Part shown: piece by piece, positions 12,371 through 26,433 of the stretch | How the letters are laid out: each line of letters begins with the position of its first letter | How positions within the stretch are numbered: position 1 is the first letter of the stretch | Source: Calliopsis andreniformis | Taxonomy: Eukaryota > Arthropoda > Insecta > Hymenoptera > Andrenidae | Reading direction: 5' to 3' | Length of the DNA: 64,000 nucleotides | Assembly: GCF_051401765.1 (NCBI RefSeq) | Contig: NW_027480422.1 | Span: forward strand, 27,360,001 to 27,424,000 | Position numbers and translations under genes: made by a program | The notes under the pieces: model-generated | Databases searched by the model: none | What the model was told of the DNA's origin: nothing | What the model saw: the letters and a program-made list of their open reading frames with translations, nothing else

Positions 12371-15290
12371 CTGGCGGAGCAATGGCTCAGTGTTAAGTCT
12401 AGGATGCCCAGAACGTAGAAATGGCCGTTACTTTCACACTGGTTGCAATTATTCATTTTATGCGATGGAAAAACTGTTGTACATATATCGTATTTTATGC
12501 TTCTGGCGATGACTTCTTAGGACCTAACTATTCGATCTGGTGGAGCAGCGCCCTAGGGTGAAGCCTAGCTTGCCCGGAACGTAGAAATGACCATAACTAT
12601 CAGACTGGCTAAAATCATTCGTTTTATACGATGGAAAGACTGTTGTATTTATATTGTATTTTATAGTTATGGCATTGTGCTCTAGGGCCGTAGCTATTCG
12701 ATGTGGTTGAGCAACGCCCTAGAGTGAAGCCTAGGTTGCCCGGAACGTAGAAATGACCATAGCTTTCATACTGGTTGCAATTATTCGTTTTATACGATGG
12801 AAAAACTGTTGCATTTTTATTGTATTTTATGCTTCTGGAGTTGTATTCAAAGTCCCTAACTATTCGATCTGGAGGAGCAGCGCCCTGGAGTTAAGCCTAG
12901 GTAGCCCGGAAAGTAGGAATGACCATAACTTTCACACTGGTTGTAATTATTCGTTTTATACAATGGAAAAGCTGTTCTGTTTATTTTGTGTTTTATGCTT
13001 CGGGCGTTGACATCTAAGGCCCTAACTATTCGATCTGGAGGAGCAACGCTCTAGAGTGAAGCCTAGGTTGCCCGGAACGTAGAAATGACCATTACCTTCA
13101 CACTGCTTGCAATTATACATTTTATACGATGGATAAACTGTGGTACCTGTGTTGTATTTTATTCTTCTGGCGTTGAATTCTAAGTCCATACCTATTCGGT
13201 CTGGTGGAGCAACGCCCTAGTGTGAAGCCTAGGCTACCCGGAACATAGAAATGACCATAGCTTTCACACTGGTTGCAATTACTTCTGTTATACGAGGAAA
13301 AACTGTTTCATTTATATTGCATTTTATGCTTCTGGCGCTGACTTCTTAGGCCCTAACTATTCGATCTGGTGGAGCAACGCCCTAGAGTGAAGCCTCGGTT
13401 GCACGGAACGTAGAAATGACCATTACTTCCTCACTGTATGCAATTATTCATTTTATACAATGGAAAAGCTGTTGCATTTATATTGTATTTTATGCTTCTG
13501 GCATTGACATCTAAGGCCCTAACTATTCGATGTGGTGGAGCTACGCCATAGAGCGAATCCTAGGTTGCTCGGAACGAAGAAATGACCATTACTTTCACAC
13601 TGGTTGCAACTATTCCTGTTATACGATGGACAAACTGTTGGATTTTTAATGTACTTTATGCTTCTGGCGTTGACTTCTAAGGCCCTATGTATTCGATCTT
13701 GCGGAGCAATGGCTCAGTGTTAAGTCTAGGATGCCCGGAACGTAGAAATGGCCGTTACTTTCACACTGGTTGCAATTATTCATTTTATACGATGGAAAAA
13801 CTGTTGTACATATATCGTATTTTATGCTTCTGGCGATGACTTCTAAGGCCCTAACTATTCGATCTGGTGGAGCAGCGCCCTAGGGTGAAGCCTAGCTTGC
13901 CCGGAATGTAGAAATGACCATAACTATCAGACTGGTTAAAATTATTCGTTTTATACGATGGAAAGACTGTTGTATTTATATTGTATTTTATAGTTATGGC
14001 ATTGTGCTCTAGGGCCGTAGCTATTCGATGTGGTTGAGCAACGCCCTAGAGTGAAGCCTAGGTTGCCCGGAACGTAGAAATGACCATAGCTTTCATACTG
14101 GTTGCAATTATTCGTTTTATACGATGGAAAAACTGTTGTATTTATTTTGTATTTGGTGCTCCTGGCGTTGACTTCTCAGGCCCTAGCTATTGGATCTGGT
14201 GGACCAACGCCCTAGAGTGAAGCCTAGGTTGCCCGTATCGTAGAAATGACCATTACCTTCACACTTCTTGCAATTATACATTTTATACGATGGAAAAACT
14301 ATTGTACTTATGTTGTATTTTGTTCTTCAGGCGTCAAATTCTAAGTCCCTAGCTATTCGATCTGGTGGAGCAATGCCCTAGAGTGAAGCCTAGGTCACCC
14401 GGAACATAGAAATGACCAGTACTTTCACACTGGTTGCAGCTTTCCTGTTATACGATGGAAAAACTGTTGCATTTTTATTGTATTTTATGCTTCTGGAGTT
14501 GTATTCAAAGTCCCTAACTATTCGATCTGGAGGAGCAGCGCCCTGGAGTTAAGCCTAGGTAGCCCGGAAAGTAGGAGTGACCATAACTTTCACACTGGTT
14601 GCAATTATTCGTTTTATACAATGGAAAAGCTGTTGTGTTTATTTTGTGTTTTATGCTTCGGGCGTTGACATCTAAGGCCCTAACCATTCGATCTGGAGGA
14701 GCAACGCCCTAGAGTGAAGCCTAGGTTGCCCGGAACGTAGAAATGACCATTACCTTCACACTGCTTGCAATTATACATTTTATACGATGGATAAACTGTG
14801 GTACCTGTGTTGTATTTTATTCTTCTGGCGTTGAATTCTAAGTCCATAGCTATTCGATCTGGTGGAGCATCGCCCTAGAGTGAAGCCTAGGTTACACGGA
14901 ACGTAGAAATGTCCATTACTTTCACATTGGTTGCAATTACTTCTGTTATACGAGGGAAAAACTGTTTCATTTATATTGCATTTTATGCTTCTGGCGTTGA
15001 CTTCTTAGGTCCTGACTATTCGATCTGGTGGAGCAACGCCCTAGAGTGAAGCCTAGGTTGCACGGAACGTAGAAATGACCATTACTTCCTCACGGTATGC
15101 AATTATTCATTTTGTACAATGGAAAAGCTGTTGCATTTATATTGTATTTTATGCTTCTGGCATTGACATCTAAGGCCCTAACTATTCGATGTGGTGGAGC
15201 TACGCCATAGAGCGAAACCTAGGTTGCTCGGAACGTAGAAATGACCATTACTTTCACAATGGTTGCAATTATTCCTGTTATACGATGGAA
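12371..15290. repeat. mosaic zone with a 10-mer partial duplication (1,658 bp)
   Basis: About 12,370-12,800 repeats about 6,390-6,820 and recurs again near 13,690-14,130. Around 12,811 a piece matching about 3,520-3,740 begins, and it recurs at +1,658 bp (10 monomers minus the deletions near 13,296 and 14,440). The 10-mer match runs to about 13,630 and 15,290 but is patchy. Near 13,230 and 14,890 the two copies carry different monomer variants, which suggests gene conversion after duplication. Confidence 0.65.
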
Positions 15291-18200
15291 AAACTGTTGT
15301 ATTTTTATTGTGTTTTATGCGTCTGGAGTTGTTTTCTCAGGCCCTAACTATTCGACCTGGTGGACCAACGCCCTAGAGTGAAGCCTAGGTTACACGGAAC
15401 GTAGAAATGTCCATTACTTTCACATTGGTTGTAATTATTCCTGTTATACGATGGAATAACTGTTGCATTTATATTTTATTTTATGATTCTGGCGTTGACT
15501 TCTGAGGCCCTAGCTATTCGATCTGGTGGTGCAACGCTCTAGAGTGAAGCCTAGGTTGCCCGGAACTTAGACGTGACCATCACCTTCACTCTGGTTGCTA
15601 GTATTCCTGTTATACGATGGAAAAACTGTTGTATTTTTATTGTATTTTATGCTTCCGGCGTTGACTTCTAAGGCCGTAGCTATTCGATCTGGTAGAGCAA
15701 CGCCCTAGAGTTAAGTATAGGATGCCCGGAACGTAGAAATGGATATTGCTTTTACACTGGTTGCACTTATTCGTTTGATACGATGGAAAGGCTGCTGTAC
15801 ATATATCGTATTTTATGCTTCTGGCGTTGACTTCTTAGGAACTAACTATTCGATCTGGTGGAGCAACGCCCTAGGGTGAAGCCTAGGTTGCCCGGAACGT
15901 AGAAATGACCATAACTTTCATACTGGTTGCAATTATTCGTTTTATACCGTGGAAAAACTGTTGTATTTATATTGTATTTTATGCGTCTGGAGTTGTTTTC
16001 TAAGGCCCTATCTATTCGACCTGGAGGACGAACGCCCTAGAGTGAAGCCTACGTTGCACGGAACGTAGAAATGACCATTACTTTCACACTGGTTGTAATT
16101 ATTCCTGTTATACGATGGAATAACTGTTGTATTTTTATTTTATTTTGTGCCTCTGGCGTTAACTTCTAAGGCCCTAGCTATTCGATCTGGTGGAGCAACG
16201 CTCTAGATTGAAGCCTAGGTTGCCCAGAACTTAGAAATGACCATCACCTTCACTCTGGTTGCAATTATTCCTGTTATACGATGGAAAAACTGTGGTATTT
16301 ATTTTGTATTTTATGCTTCTGGCGTTGACTTCTAAGTCCCTAGCTATTCGATCTGGTGGAGCAACGCCCTACAGCGAAACCTAGGTTGCCCGGAACGTAG
16401 AAATGAGCTTTACTTTCACACTGTTTGCAATTATTCCTTTTATACGATGGAAAAACTGTTGCACTTATATTCTATGTTATGCCTCTGGCGTTGACTCCTA
16501 AGGCCGTAGCTATTCGATGTGGTGTAGCAACGCCCTAGCGTGAAGCCTAGGTTGCCCGGAACGTAGAAATAACCATTACTTCCACACTGTTTGCAATTAC
16601 ACATTTTATACAATGGAAAGCTGTTGTATTTATATTGTATTTTATGCTTCTGGCGTTTACTTCTAAGGCCGCAGCTATTCGATGTGGTGGAGCAGCGCCC
16701 TAGAGTGAAGCCTAGGTTGCCCGGAACGTAGATATGACCATACCTTTCACACTGGTTGCAATTATTCCTGTTATACCAGGGAAAAACTGTTGTATTTATA
16801 TTGTATTTTATGCTTCTCGCGTCGACTTCCTGGGCCCTAACTATTGTATCAGGAGGAGCAACGCCCTAGAGTGACGCCTAGGTTGCCCAGAACGTAGAAA
16901 TGACCATAACCTTCATACTGATTGCAATTATTCGTTTTATACAATGGAAAAACTGTTGTACTTATATTGTATGTTATGGCTCTGGTGTTGACTCCTAAGG
17001 CCGTAGCTATTCGATCTGGTGGAACAAAGCCCTAGAGTGAAGCCTAGGTTGCCCGGAACGTAGAAATGACCATCACTTTCACACTGGTTGCAATTATTCC
17101 TGTTATACGATGGAAGGACTGTTGTATCTATTTTGTTTTTTATGCTTCTGGCGTTGACTTCTTAGGTCCTAACTATTGGATCTGGTGGAGCAACGCCCTC
17201 TGATGAAGCCCAAGTTGCCCGGAACGTAGAAATGACCATAACTTTCATACTGATTGCAATTATTCGTATTATACGATGGAAAATCTGTTGTATTTATATT
17301 GTATTTTAACCTTCTGGCGTTGACTTCTAAGGCCGTAGCTATTCGATGTGGTGCAGCAACGCCCTGGAGTGAAGCCTAGGTTGCACGGAACGTAGAAATG
17401 CCCATTACTTCCACACTGTTTGCAATTATTCCTGTTATACAATGGAAAAACTGTTGTATTTCTATTTTATTTTATGCTTCTGGCGTTGACTTCTTAGGCC
17501 CTAACTATTCGACCTGGTGGAGCAACGCTCTAGAGAGAAGCCTAGATTGGCCGGAACGTAGAAATGACCATTACCTTCTGGCTTGTTGCAATTATTCCTG
17601 TTGTACGATGAAAAGGCCGCTGTATTTTTATTGTATTTTATGCGTCTGGAGTTGTATTCTAAGGCCGTAACTATTCGATGTGGTGGAGCAACGCCCTAGA
17701 GCGAAACCTAGTTTGCCCTGAACGTAGAAATGACCATTACTTTCACACTGGTTGCAATTATTCCTGTTAATCGATGGAAAAACTGTTGTATTTCTATTGT
17801 ATTTTATGCTTCTGGCGTTGACTTCTTAGGCCCTAACTATTCGATCTGGTGGAGCAACGCCCTAGAGAGAAGCCTAGATTTCCCGGAACGTAGAAATGAC
17901 CATTACCTTCAGGCATATTGCAATTGTTCCTGTTATAGGATGAAAGAACTGTTGTATTTTTCCTGTGTTTTATGCGTCTGGAGTTGTTTTCTAAGGCCCT
18001 AACTATGCGACCTGGTGGAGCAACGCCCTAGAGTGAAGCCTAGGTTGCAGGGAACGTAGAAATGCCCATTACTTTCACACTGGATGCAATTATTCCTGTT
18101 ATATGATGGAATAACTGTTGTATTTATATTGTTTTTTATAGTTATGGCGTTGACTTCTAAGGCCGTAGCTATTCGATGTGGTAGAGCAATGCCCTAGAGT

Positions 18201-21030
18201 GAAGCCTAGGATGCCCGCAACGTAGAAATGACCATTACTTCCACACTGTTTGCAATTATTCCTGCTATACGATGGAAAAACTGTTGTATTTCTATTGTAT
18301 TTTATGCTTCTGGCGTTGACTTCTTAGGTCCTAACTATTCGACCTGGTGGAGCAACGCTCTAGAGAGAAGCCTAGATTGCCCGGAACGTAGAAGTGACCA
18401 TTACCTTCCGGCTTGTTGCAATTATTCCTGTTGTACGATGAAAAAGCCGCTGTATTTTTATTGTATTTTATGCGTCTGGAGTTGCATTCTAAGGCCCTAA
18501 CTATTCGATGTGGTGGAGCAACGCCCTAGAGCGAAACCTAGGTTGACCGGAACGTAGAAATGACCATTACTTTCACACTGGTTGCAATTATTCCTGTTAT
18601 ACGATGGACAAACTGTTGGATTTTTATTGTACGTTATGCTTCTGGCGTTGACTTCTTAGGCCCTAACTATTGGATCTGGTGGAGCAACGCCTCCAGTGAA
18701 GCCTAGGTTGCCCGGAACGTAGAAATGACCATAACCTTCATACTGATTGCAATTATTCGTTTTATACGATGGAAAAACTGTTGAACTTATATTGTATGTT
18801 ATGCCTCTGGCGTTGACTCCTAAGGCCGTAGCTATTCGATGTGGTGGAGCAACGCCATAGCGTGGAGCCTAGGTTGCCCGGAACGTAGAAATAACCATTA
18901 CTTCCAGACTGTTTGCAATTATTCATTTTATACAATGGAAAAACTGTTGTATTTATATTGTATTTTATAGATATGGCGTTGACTTCTAAGGCCGTAGCTA
19001 TTCGATGTGGTGGAGCAATGCCCTAGTGTGAAGCCTAGGTTGCCTGGAACGTAGAAATGACCATACCTTTCACACTGGTAGCAATTATTCGTTTTATACA
19101 ATGGAAAAACTGTTGTATCTATTTTGTATTTTATGCTTCTGGCGTTGACTTCTTAGGTCCTAACTATTGGATCTGGTGGAGCAACGCCCTAGGGTGAAGG
19201 CTAGGTTGCCCGGAACGTAGAAATGCCAATTACTTTCACACTGGTTGTAATTATTCCTGTTATACGATGGAATAACTGTTGGATTTTTATTGTACGTTAT
19301 GCTTCTGGCGTTGACTTCTTAGGCCCTAACTATTGGATCTGGTGGAGCAACGCCTAGGGTGAAGCCTAGGTTGCCCTGATCGTCGAAATGACCATACCTT
19401 TCACACTGGTTGCAATTATTCCTGTCCTACGATCGAAAAACTGTTGTATCCCTATTGTATTTTATGCTTCTGGCGTTGACTTTTTAGGCCCTATCTATTC
19501 GATCTGGTGGAGCAACGCCCAAGAGAGAAGCCTAGCTTACCCGGAACGTAGAAATGACCATTACCGTCAGGCATGTTGCAATTGTTCCTGTTATACGATG
19601 AAAGAACTGTTGTGTTTTTCTTGTGTCTTATGCGTCTGGAGTTGTTTTCTAAGGCCCTGACTATTCGATCTGGTGGTGCAACGCTCTAGGGTGAAGCCTA
19701 GGTTGCCCGGAACTTAGATGTGACCATCACCTTCACTCTGGTTGCTATTATTCCTGTTATACAAGGGAATAGCTGTTGTATTTATATTGCAGTTTATGCT
19801 TCTGGCGTTAACTTCTTATTCCCTAACTATTCGATCTGGCGGAACAACGCCCTGGAGTGAATCCTACGTTGCCCCGAACGTAGAAATGACCATCACTTTC
19901 ACAATGGTTGCAATTATTCCTGTTATACGATGGAAAAACTCTTGGAACTATTTTGTATTTTATGCTTCTGGCGTTGACTTCTTAGGTCCTAACTATTGTA
20001 TCTGGAGGAGCAACGCCCTAGAGTGAAGCCTAGGTTGCCCGGAACGTAGAAATGACCATAACCTTCATACTGATTGCAATTATTCCTCTTATACGGTGGA
20101 AAAGCTGTTGTATTTATATTGTATTTAATGCTTCTGGCGTTGACTTCTAAGGGCATAGCTGTTCGATGTGGCCGAGCAACGCCCTAGAGTGAAGCCTAGG
20201 TTGCCCGGAATGTACTAATGTCCATATCTTACACACTGGTTACAATTATTCCTGTTATACGATGGAAAAGCTGTTGTACTTGTATTGTATTTTATGCTTC
20301 TGGCGTAGACTTCTTAGGCCCTAAATATTCGATTTGGAGGAACGACGCCCTAGACTGAAGCCTAGGTTGCCCGTATCGTAGAAATGACCATATCTTTCAC
20401 ACTGTTTGCAATTATTCCTGTTATACGGTGGAAAAGCTGTTGTATTTATGTTGTATTTAATGCTTCTAGCGTTGACTTCTAAGGCCATAGCTATTCGATC
20501 TGGTGGAGCAACGCCCTAGAGAGAAGCCTAGGTTGCCCGGAACGTAGTAATGTCCATATCTTACACACTGGTTGCAATTATTCGTTTTATACGGTGGAAA
20601 GACTGTTGTATTTATTTTGTATTTGGTGCTCCTGGCGTTGACTTCTTAGGACCTAACTATTCGATCTGGTGGAGGAACGCCCTAGGGTGAAGCCTAGGTT
20701 GCCCGGAACGTAGAAACGTCCATTACTTTCATACTGGTTGCAATTATTCGTTTTATTCGATGGAAAAACTGTTGTATTTATATTGTACTTTATGCTTCTG
20801 GCGTTGACATCTTAGGCCGCAACTATTCGATGTGGTGGAGCAACGCCCTAGAGTGATGCCTAGGTTGCCCGGAATGTAGAAATGACCAAACCTTTCACAC
20901 TGGTTGCAATTTTTCCTGTTATACAAGGGAAAAACTTCTGTACTTATATTGTATTTTATGCTTCTGGCGTTGACTTCTTAGGCCCTAACTATTCGATCTG
21001 GTGCAGCAACGCCCTAGGGTGAAGCATAGA
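15291..21030. repeat. mostly monomeric satellite zone
   Basis: About 34.6 monomers without a dominant higher-order period. The clearest internal duplication is about 17,390-17,775, repeated at about 18,220-18,605 (offset 830 bp, 5 monomers), with shared variants such as CGACCTGGTGGAGCAACGCT. Shorter similarities link about 16,470-16,570 with 18,780-18,890 and about 17,110-17,200 with 19,100-19,190. Single-base deletions lie near 16,617, 18,690 and 19,352. No gene or other element is visible. Confidence 0.75.
20580..20596 (+). other. CENP-B-box-like site, best match seen (8 of 9)
   Basis: The monomer at this place reads ATTCGTTTTATACGGTG, matching TTCG, A and CGG of the mammalian box at the correct spacing; only the last essential G is T. 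It is the best match I noticed, in the less homogenised zone. I did not see it amplified in the young 16-mer array, so it may be chance variation of the common form. Confidence 0.35.
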
Positions 21031-23021
21031 TTGCCCGGAATGTAGAAATGACCATCACTTTCACACTGGTTGCAACTATTCCTGTTATACGATGGAAAAA
21101 GTATTGTATTTATTATGTATTTTATGCTTCTGGCGTTGACTTCTTAGGCTCTAACTATTGGATCTGGTGGCGCAGCGCCCTAGCGTGAAGTCTAGGTTGC
21201 CCGGAACGTATAAATGACCATAACATTGATACTGATTGCAATTATTCGTTTTGTACGAAGGAAATGCTGTTGTGTTTCTATTGTATTTTATGCTTCTGGC
21301 CTTGACTTCTTAGGCCCTGACTATTCGATCTGGTGGAGCAACGCCCTAGAGGGTAGCCTAGATTGCCCGGAACGTAGAAGTGACCATTGCCTTCAGGCTT
21401 GTGGCAATTATTCCTGTTATACGATGAAAAAACTGTTGTATTTTTATTGTATTTTATGCGTCTGGAGTTGTTTTCTAAGGCCCTAACTGTTCGACCTCGT
21501 GGAGGAAAGCCCTAGAGCGAAACCTAGGTTGCCCGGAACGTAGAAGTGACCATTACTTTCACACTGGTTGCAATTATTCCTGTTATACGATGGACAAACT
21601 GTTGGATTTTTATTGTATTTTATGCTTCTGGCGTTGACTTCTTAGGCCCTAACTATTGGATCTGGTGGAGCAACGCCCTAAGGTGAAGCCTAGGTTGCCC
21701 GGAACGTATAAATGACCATAACTTTCATAGGGATTGCAATTATTCATTTTATACGATGGAAAAGATGTTGTATATCTATTGTATTTTATGCTTCTGCCGT
21801 TGACTTGTTAGGCCCTAACTATTCGATCTGGTGGAGCAACGCCCTAGAGGGAAGCCTAGATTGCCCGGAACGTAGAAATAACCGTTACCTTCAGGCTTGC
21901 TGCAATTATTCCTGTTATACCATGAAAAAATTGTTGTATTTTTATTGTATTTTATGCTTCAGGCGTTGACTTCTAAGGCCGTTGCTATTCGATGTGGCGG
22001 AGCAGCGCCCTAGTGTGAAACCTAGGTTGCCCGGAACGTAGAAATGACCATTACTTCCACACTGTTTGCAATTATTCATTCTATACAATGGAAAAACTGT
22101 TGTATATATACTGTATTTTATTCTTCTGGCATTGACTTCTAAGGCCCTAATTATTCGATGTGGTGGACCAACGCCCTATAGCGAAACCTAGGTTGCCGGG
22201 ACGTAGAAATGACCATCACTTTCACACTGGTTGCAATTATTCCTGTTATACGATGGACAAACTGTTGGATTTTTATAGTACTTTATGCGTCTGGCGTTGA
22301 CTTCTAAGGCCGTATGTATTCGATCTGGTGGAGCAATGCCTCAGTGTTAAGTCTAGGATGGCCGGAACGTAGATATGGCCATTACTTTCACACTGGTTGC
22401 AATTAATCATTTTATACGATGGAAAAACTGTTGTACATATATCGTATTTTATGCTTCTGGCGTTGACTTTTTAGGCCCTAACTATTCGCTCTGGTGGAAC
22501 AACGCCCTAGAGTGAAGCCAAGGTTGCCTGGAACGTAGAAATGACCATTACTTTCACACTGGTTGCAATTATCCGTGTTATACGATGGAAAAACTCTTGC
22601 ATTTTTATTGTATTTTATGCGTATAGAGCAGTTTTCTAAGGCCCTAACTATTCGACATGGTGGAGCAACGCCCTAGAGTGAAGCCTAGGTTGCATGGAAC
22701 GTAGAAATGCCCATTACTTTCACACTGGTTGTAATTATTCCTGCTATACGATGGAATAACTGTTGTATTTCTATTTTATTTTATGCTTCTGGCGTTGAAT
22801 TCTAAGTCCCTAGCTATTCTATCTGGTGGAGCTACGCCCTAGAGTGAAGCCTAGGTTTTCCGGAACGTAGAAGTGACCATATCTTTCACACTGGTTGCAA
22901 TTATTCCTGTTATACGATGGAAAAACTGTTGTAGTTATATCATATTTTATGCTGCAGGCGTTGACTTCTAAGGCCGCATCTATTCGATGTGGTGGAGCGA
23001 CGCCCTAGAAGGAAACCTAGG
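21031..23021. repeat. 12-mer higher-order unit, copy 1 (1,991 bp)
   Basis: This unit and the next are near-identical tandem copies of 12 monomers. The period is 1,991 bp, one base less than 12 x 166, because of a one-base deletion in the GTTGCCGGGACG variant near 22,195. Diagnostic variants include GATGGAAAAAGTATTG near 21,085, CTGGCCTTGACTTC near 21,297 and TTCATAGGGATTGC near 21,724. The left edge is where similarity to +1,991 begins, in the stretch TTGCCCGGAATGTAG. Confidence 0.9.
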
Positions 23022-25012
23022 TTGCCCGGAATGTAGAAATGACCATCACTTTCACACTGGTTGCAACTATTCCTGTTATACGATGGAAAAAGTATTGTAT
23101 TTATTATGTATTTTATGCTTCTGGCGTTGACTTCTTAGGCTCTAACTATTGGATCTGGTGGCGCAGCGCCCTAGCGTGAAGTCTAGGTTGCCCGGAACGT
23201 ATAAATGACCATAACATTGATACTGATTGCAATTATTCGTTTTGTACGAAGGAAATGCTGTTGTGTTTCTATTGTATTTTATGCTTCTGGCCTTGACTTC
23301 TTAGGCCCTGACTATTCGATCTGGTGGAGCAACGCCCTAGAGGGTAGCCTAGATTGCCCGGAACGTAGAAGTGACCATTGCCTTCAGGCTTGTGGCAATT
23401 ATTCCTGTTATACGATGAAAAAACTGTTGTATTTTTATTGTATTTTATGCGTCTGGAGTTGTTTTCTAAGGCCCTAACTGTTCGACCTCGTGGAGGAAAG
23501 CCCTAGAGCGAAACCTAGGTTGCCCGGACCGTAGAAGTGACCATTACATTCACACTGGTTGCAATTATTCCTGTTATACGATGGACAAACTGTTGGATTT
23601 TTATTGTATTTTATGCTTCTGGCGTTGACTTCTTAGGCCCTAACTATTGGATCTGGTGGAGCAACGCCCTAAGGTGAAGCCTAGGTTGCCCGGAACGTAT
23701 AAATGACCATAACTTTCATAGGGATTGCAATTATTCATTTTATACGATGGAAAAGATGTTGTATATCTATTGTATTTTATGCTTCTGCCGTTGACTTGTT
23801 AGGCCCTAACTATTCGATCTGGTGGAGCAACGCCCTAGAGGGAAGCCTAGATTGCCCGGAACGTAGAAATAACCGTTACCTTCAGGCTTGCTGCAATTAT
23901 TCCTGTTATACCATGAAAAAACTGTTGTATTTTTATTGTATTTTATGCTTCAGGCGTTGACTTCTAAGGCCGTTGCTATTCGATGTGGCGGAGCAGCGCC
24001 CTAGTGTGAAACCTAGGTTGCCCGGAACGTAGAAATGACCATTACTTCCACACTGTTTGCAATTATTCATTCTATACAATGGAAAAACTGTTGTATATAT
24101 ACTGTATTTTATTCTTCTGGCATTGACTTCTAAGGCCCTAATTATTCGATGTGGTGGACCAACGCCCTATAGCGAAACCTAGGTTGCCGGGACGTAGAAA
24201 TGACCATCACTTTCACACTGGTTGCAATTTTTCCTGTTATACGATGGACAAACTGTTGGATTTTTATAGTACTTTATGCGTCTGGCGTTGACTTCTAAGG
24301 CCGTATGTATTCGATCTGGTGGAGCAATGCCTCAGTGTTAAGTCTAGGATGGCCGGAACGTAGATATGGCCATTACTTTCACACTGGTTGCAATTAATCA
24401 TTTTATACGATGGAAAGACTGTTGTACATATATCGTATTTTATGCTTCTGGCGTTGACTTTTTAGGCCCTAACTATTCGCTCTGGTGGAACAACGCCCTA
24501 GAGTGAAGCCAAGGTTGCCTGGAACGTAGAAATGACCATTACTTTCACACTGGTTGCAATTATCCGTGTTATACGATGGAAAAACTCTTGCATTTTTATT
24601 GTATTTTATGCGTATGGAGCAGTTTTCTAAGGCCCTAACTATTCGACATGGTGGAGCAACGCCCTAGAGTGAAGCCTAGGTTGCATGGAACGTAGAAATG
24701 CCCATTACTTTCACACTGGTTGTAATTATTCCTGCTATACGATGGAATAACTGTTGTATTTCTATTTTATTTTATGCTTCTGGCGTTGAATTCTAAGTCC
24801 CTAGCTATTCTATCTGGTGGAGCTACGCCCTAGAGTGAAGCCTAGGTTTTCCGGAACGTAGAAGTGACCATATCTTTCACACTGGTTGCAATTATTCCTG
24901 TTATACGATGGAAAAACTGTTGTAGTTATATCATATTTTATGCTGCAGGCGTTGACTTCTAAGGCCGCATCTATTCGATGTGGTGGAGCGACGCCCTAGA
25001 GGGAAACCTAGG
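23022..25012. repeat. 12-mer higher-order unit, copy 2 (1,991 bp)
   Basis: Second copy of the 1,991-bp unit, with only scattered substitutions against the first (for example GGACCGTAG near 23,527 for GGAACGTAG, and GGAAAGACTG near 24,411 for GGAAAAACTG). It inherits the one-base deletion near 24,186. From about 24,465 it also belongs to a block found again 7,802 bp downstream (47 monomers), so this unit seeded part of the right half of the window. Confidence 0.9.
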
Positions 25013-26433
25013 TTGCCCGGAACGTAGAAATGACCATTACCTTCACACTGTTTGCTATTATTCGTTTTATACGATGGGAAAATTGTTGGATTTTTATTGT
25101 ATTTTATGCGTCTGGAGTTGTTTTCTAAGGCCCTAGCTATTCGACCTGGTGGAGCAACGCTATAGAGTGAATCCTAGGTTGCCCGGAACGTTGAAATGAC
25201 CATACCTTTCACACTGGTTGCAATGTTTCCTGTTATACAAGGGAAAAACTGCTGTATATATATTGTATTTTATGCATCTGGCGTTGACTTCTTAGGCCCT
25301 AACTATCCGATGTGGTGGACCAACGCCCTAGAGCGATACCTAGGTTGCCCGGAACGTAGAAATGACCATAACTTTCATACTGATTGCAATTATTCGTTTT
25401 ATACGATGGAAAAACTGTTTTACTTATATTATATTTTATGCCTCTGGCGTTGACTCCTAAGGCCGTAGCTATTCGATGTGGTAGAACAACGTCCCATAGT
25501 GAAGCCTAGGTTGCCCGGAACGTAGAAATGACCATATGTTTCACACTGGTTGCAATTATTCCTGTTATTCGATCGAAAAACTGTTGTATTTATATTATAT
25601 TTTATGCTTCAGGCGTTGACTTCGAAGGCCGTAGCTATTCGATCTGGTGGAGCAACGCCCTAGGGTGAAGCCAACGTTGTCCGGAACGTAGAAATGACCA
25701 TAACAATCATACTGGTTGCAATTATTCGTTTTATACGATGGAAAGACTATTGTATTTATATTGTATTTTATAGCTATGCCGTTGTCTTCTAAGGCCGTAG
25801 CTATTCGATGTGGTTGGGCAACGCCCTTGAGTGAAGCCTAGGTTGCCCGGAACTTAGAAATGACCATATCTTTCACACTGATTGCAATTATTCCTGTTAT
25901 ACGATGGTAAAACTGTTGTATTTATATTGTATTTTATGCTTCTGGCGTTGACTTCTAAGGCCGTAGCTATTCGGCGTGGTGGACCAACGCCCTAGTGTGA
26001 AGCACAGGTTGCCCGGAACGTAGAAATGACCTTATCTTTCACTCTGGTTGCAGTTATTCCTGTTATACGATGGAAAAACTGTTGTATTTTTATTTTATTT
26101 TATGCTTCTGGCGTTGACTTCTAAGGCACTAGCTATTCGATCTGGTGGAGCAACGGTCTAGAGTGAAGCCTAGGTTGCCCGGAATGTAGAAATGACATTC
26201 ATTTTCACACTGGTTGCAATTATTCCTGTTATACGATGGAAAAACTGTTGTATTTAGTTCGTATTTTATGCTTCTGGTGTTGTCTTCTTAGGCCCTAACT
26301 ATTGGATCGGGTGGAGGAACGCCCTCGAGTGAAGCCTAGGTTGGCCGGAACGTAGAAATGACCATAACTTTCATTCTGGTTGTAATTATTCGTTTTATAC
26401 GATATAAAAACTGTTGTATTTATATTGTATTTT
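24465..26433. repeat. 1.97-kb block, paralogue of 32,267-34,235
   Basis: This stretch matches +7,802 bp (exactly 47 monomers), including the rare variants CAATGTTTCCTGTTATACAAG near 25,222 and CCGATGTGGTGGACCAACG near 25,306. The match begins where the 12-mer copy and the downstream copy share TAACTATTCGCTCTGGTGG. It ends at about 26,433, where this copy reads TTTTAAGCCCCTGG and the downstream copy reads TTTTATGCTTCAGG. A further copy lies at 47,705-49,673. Confidence 0.85.
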
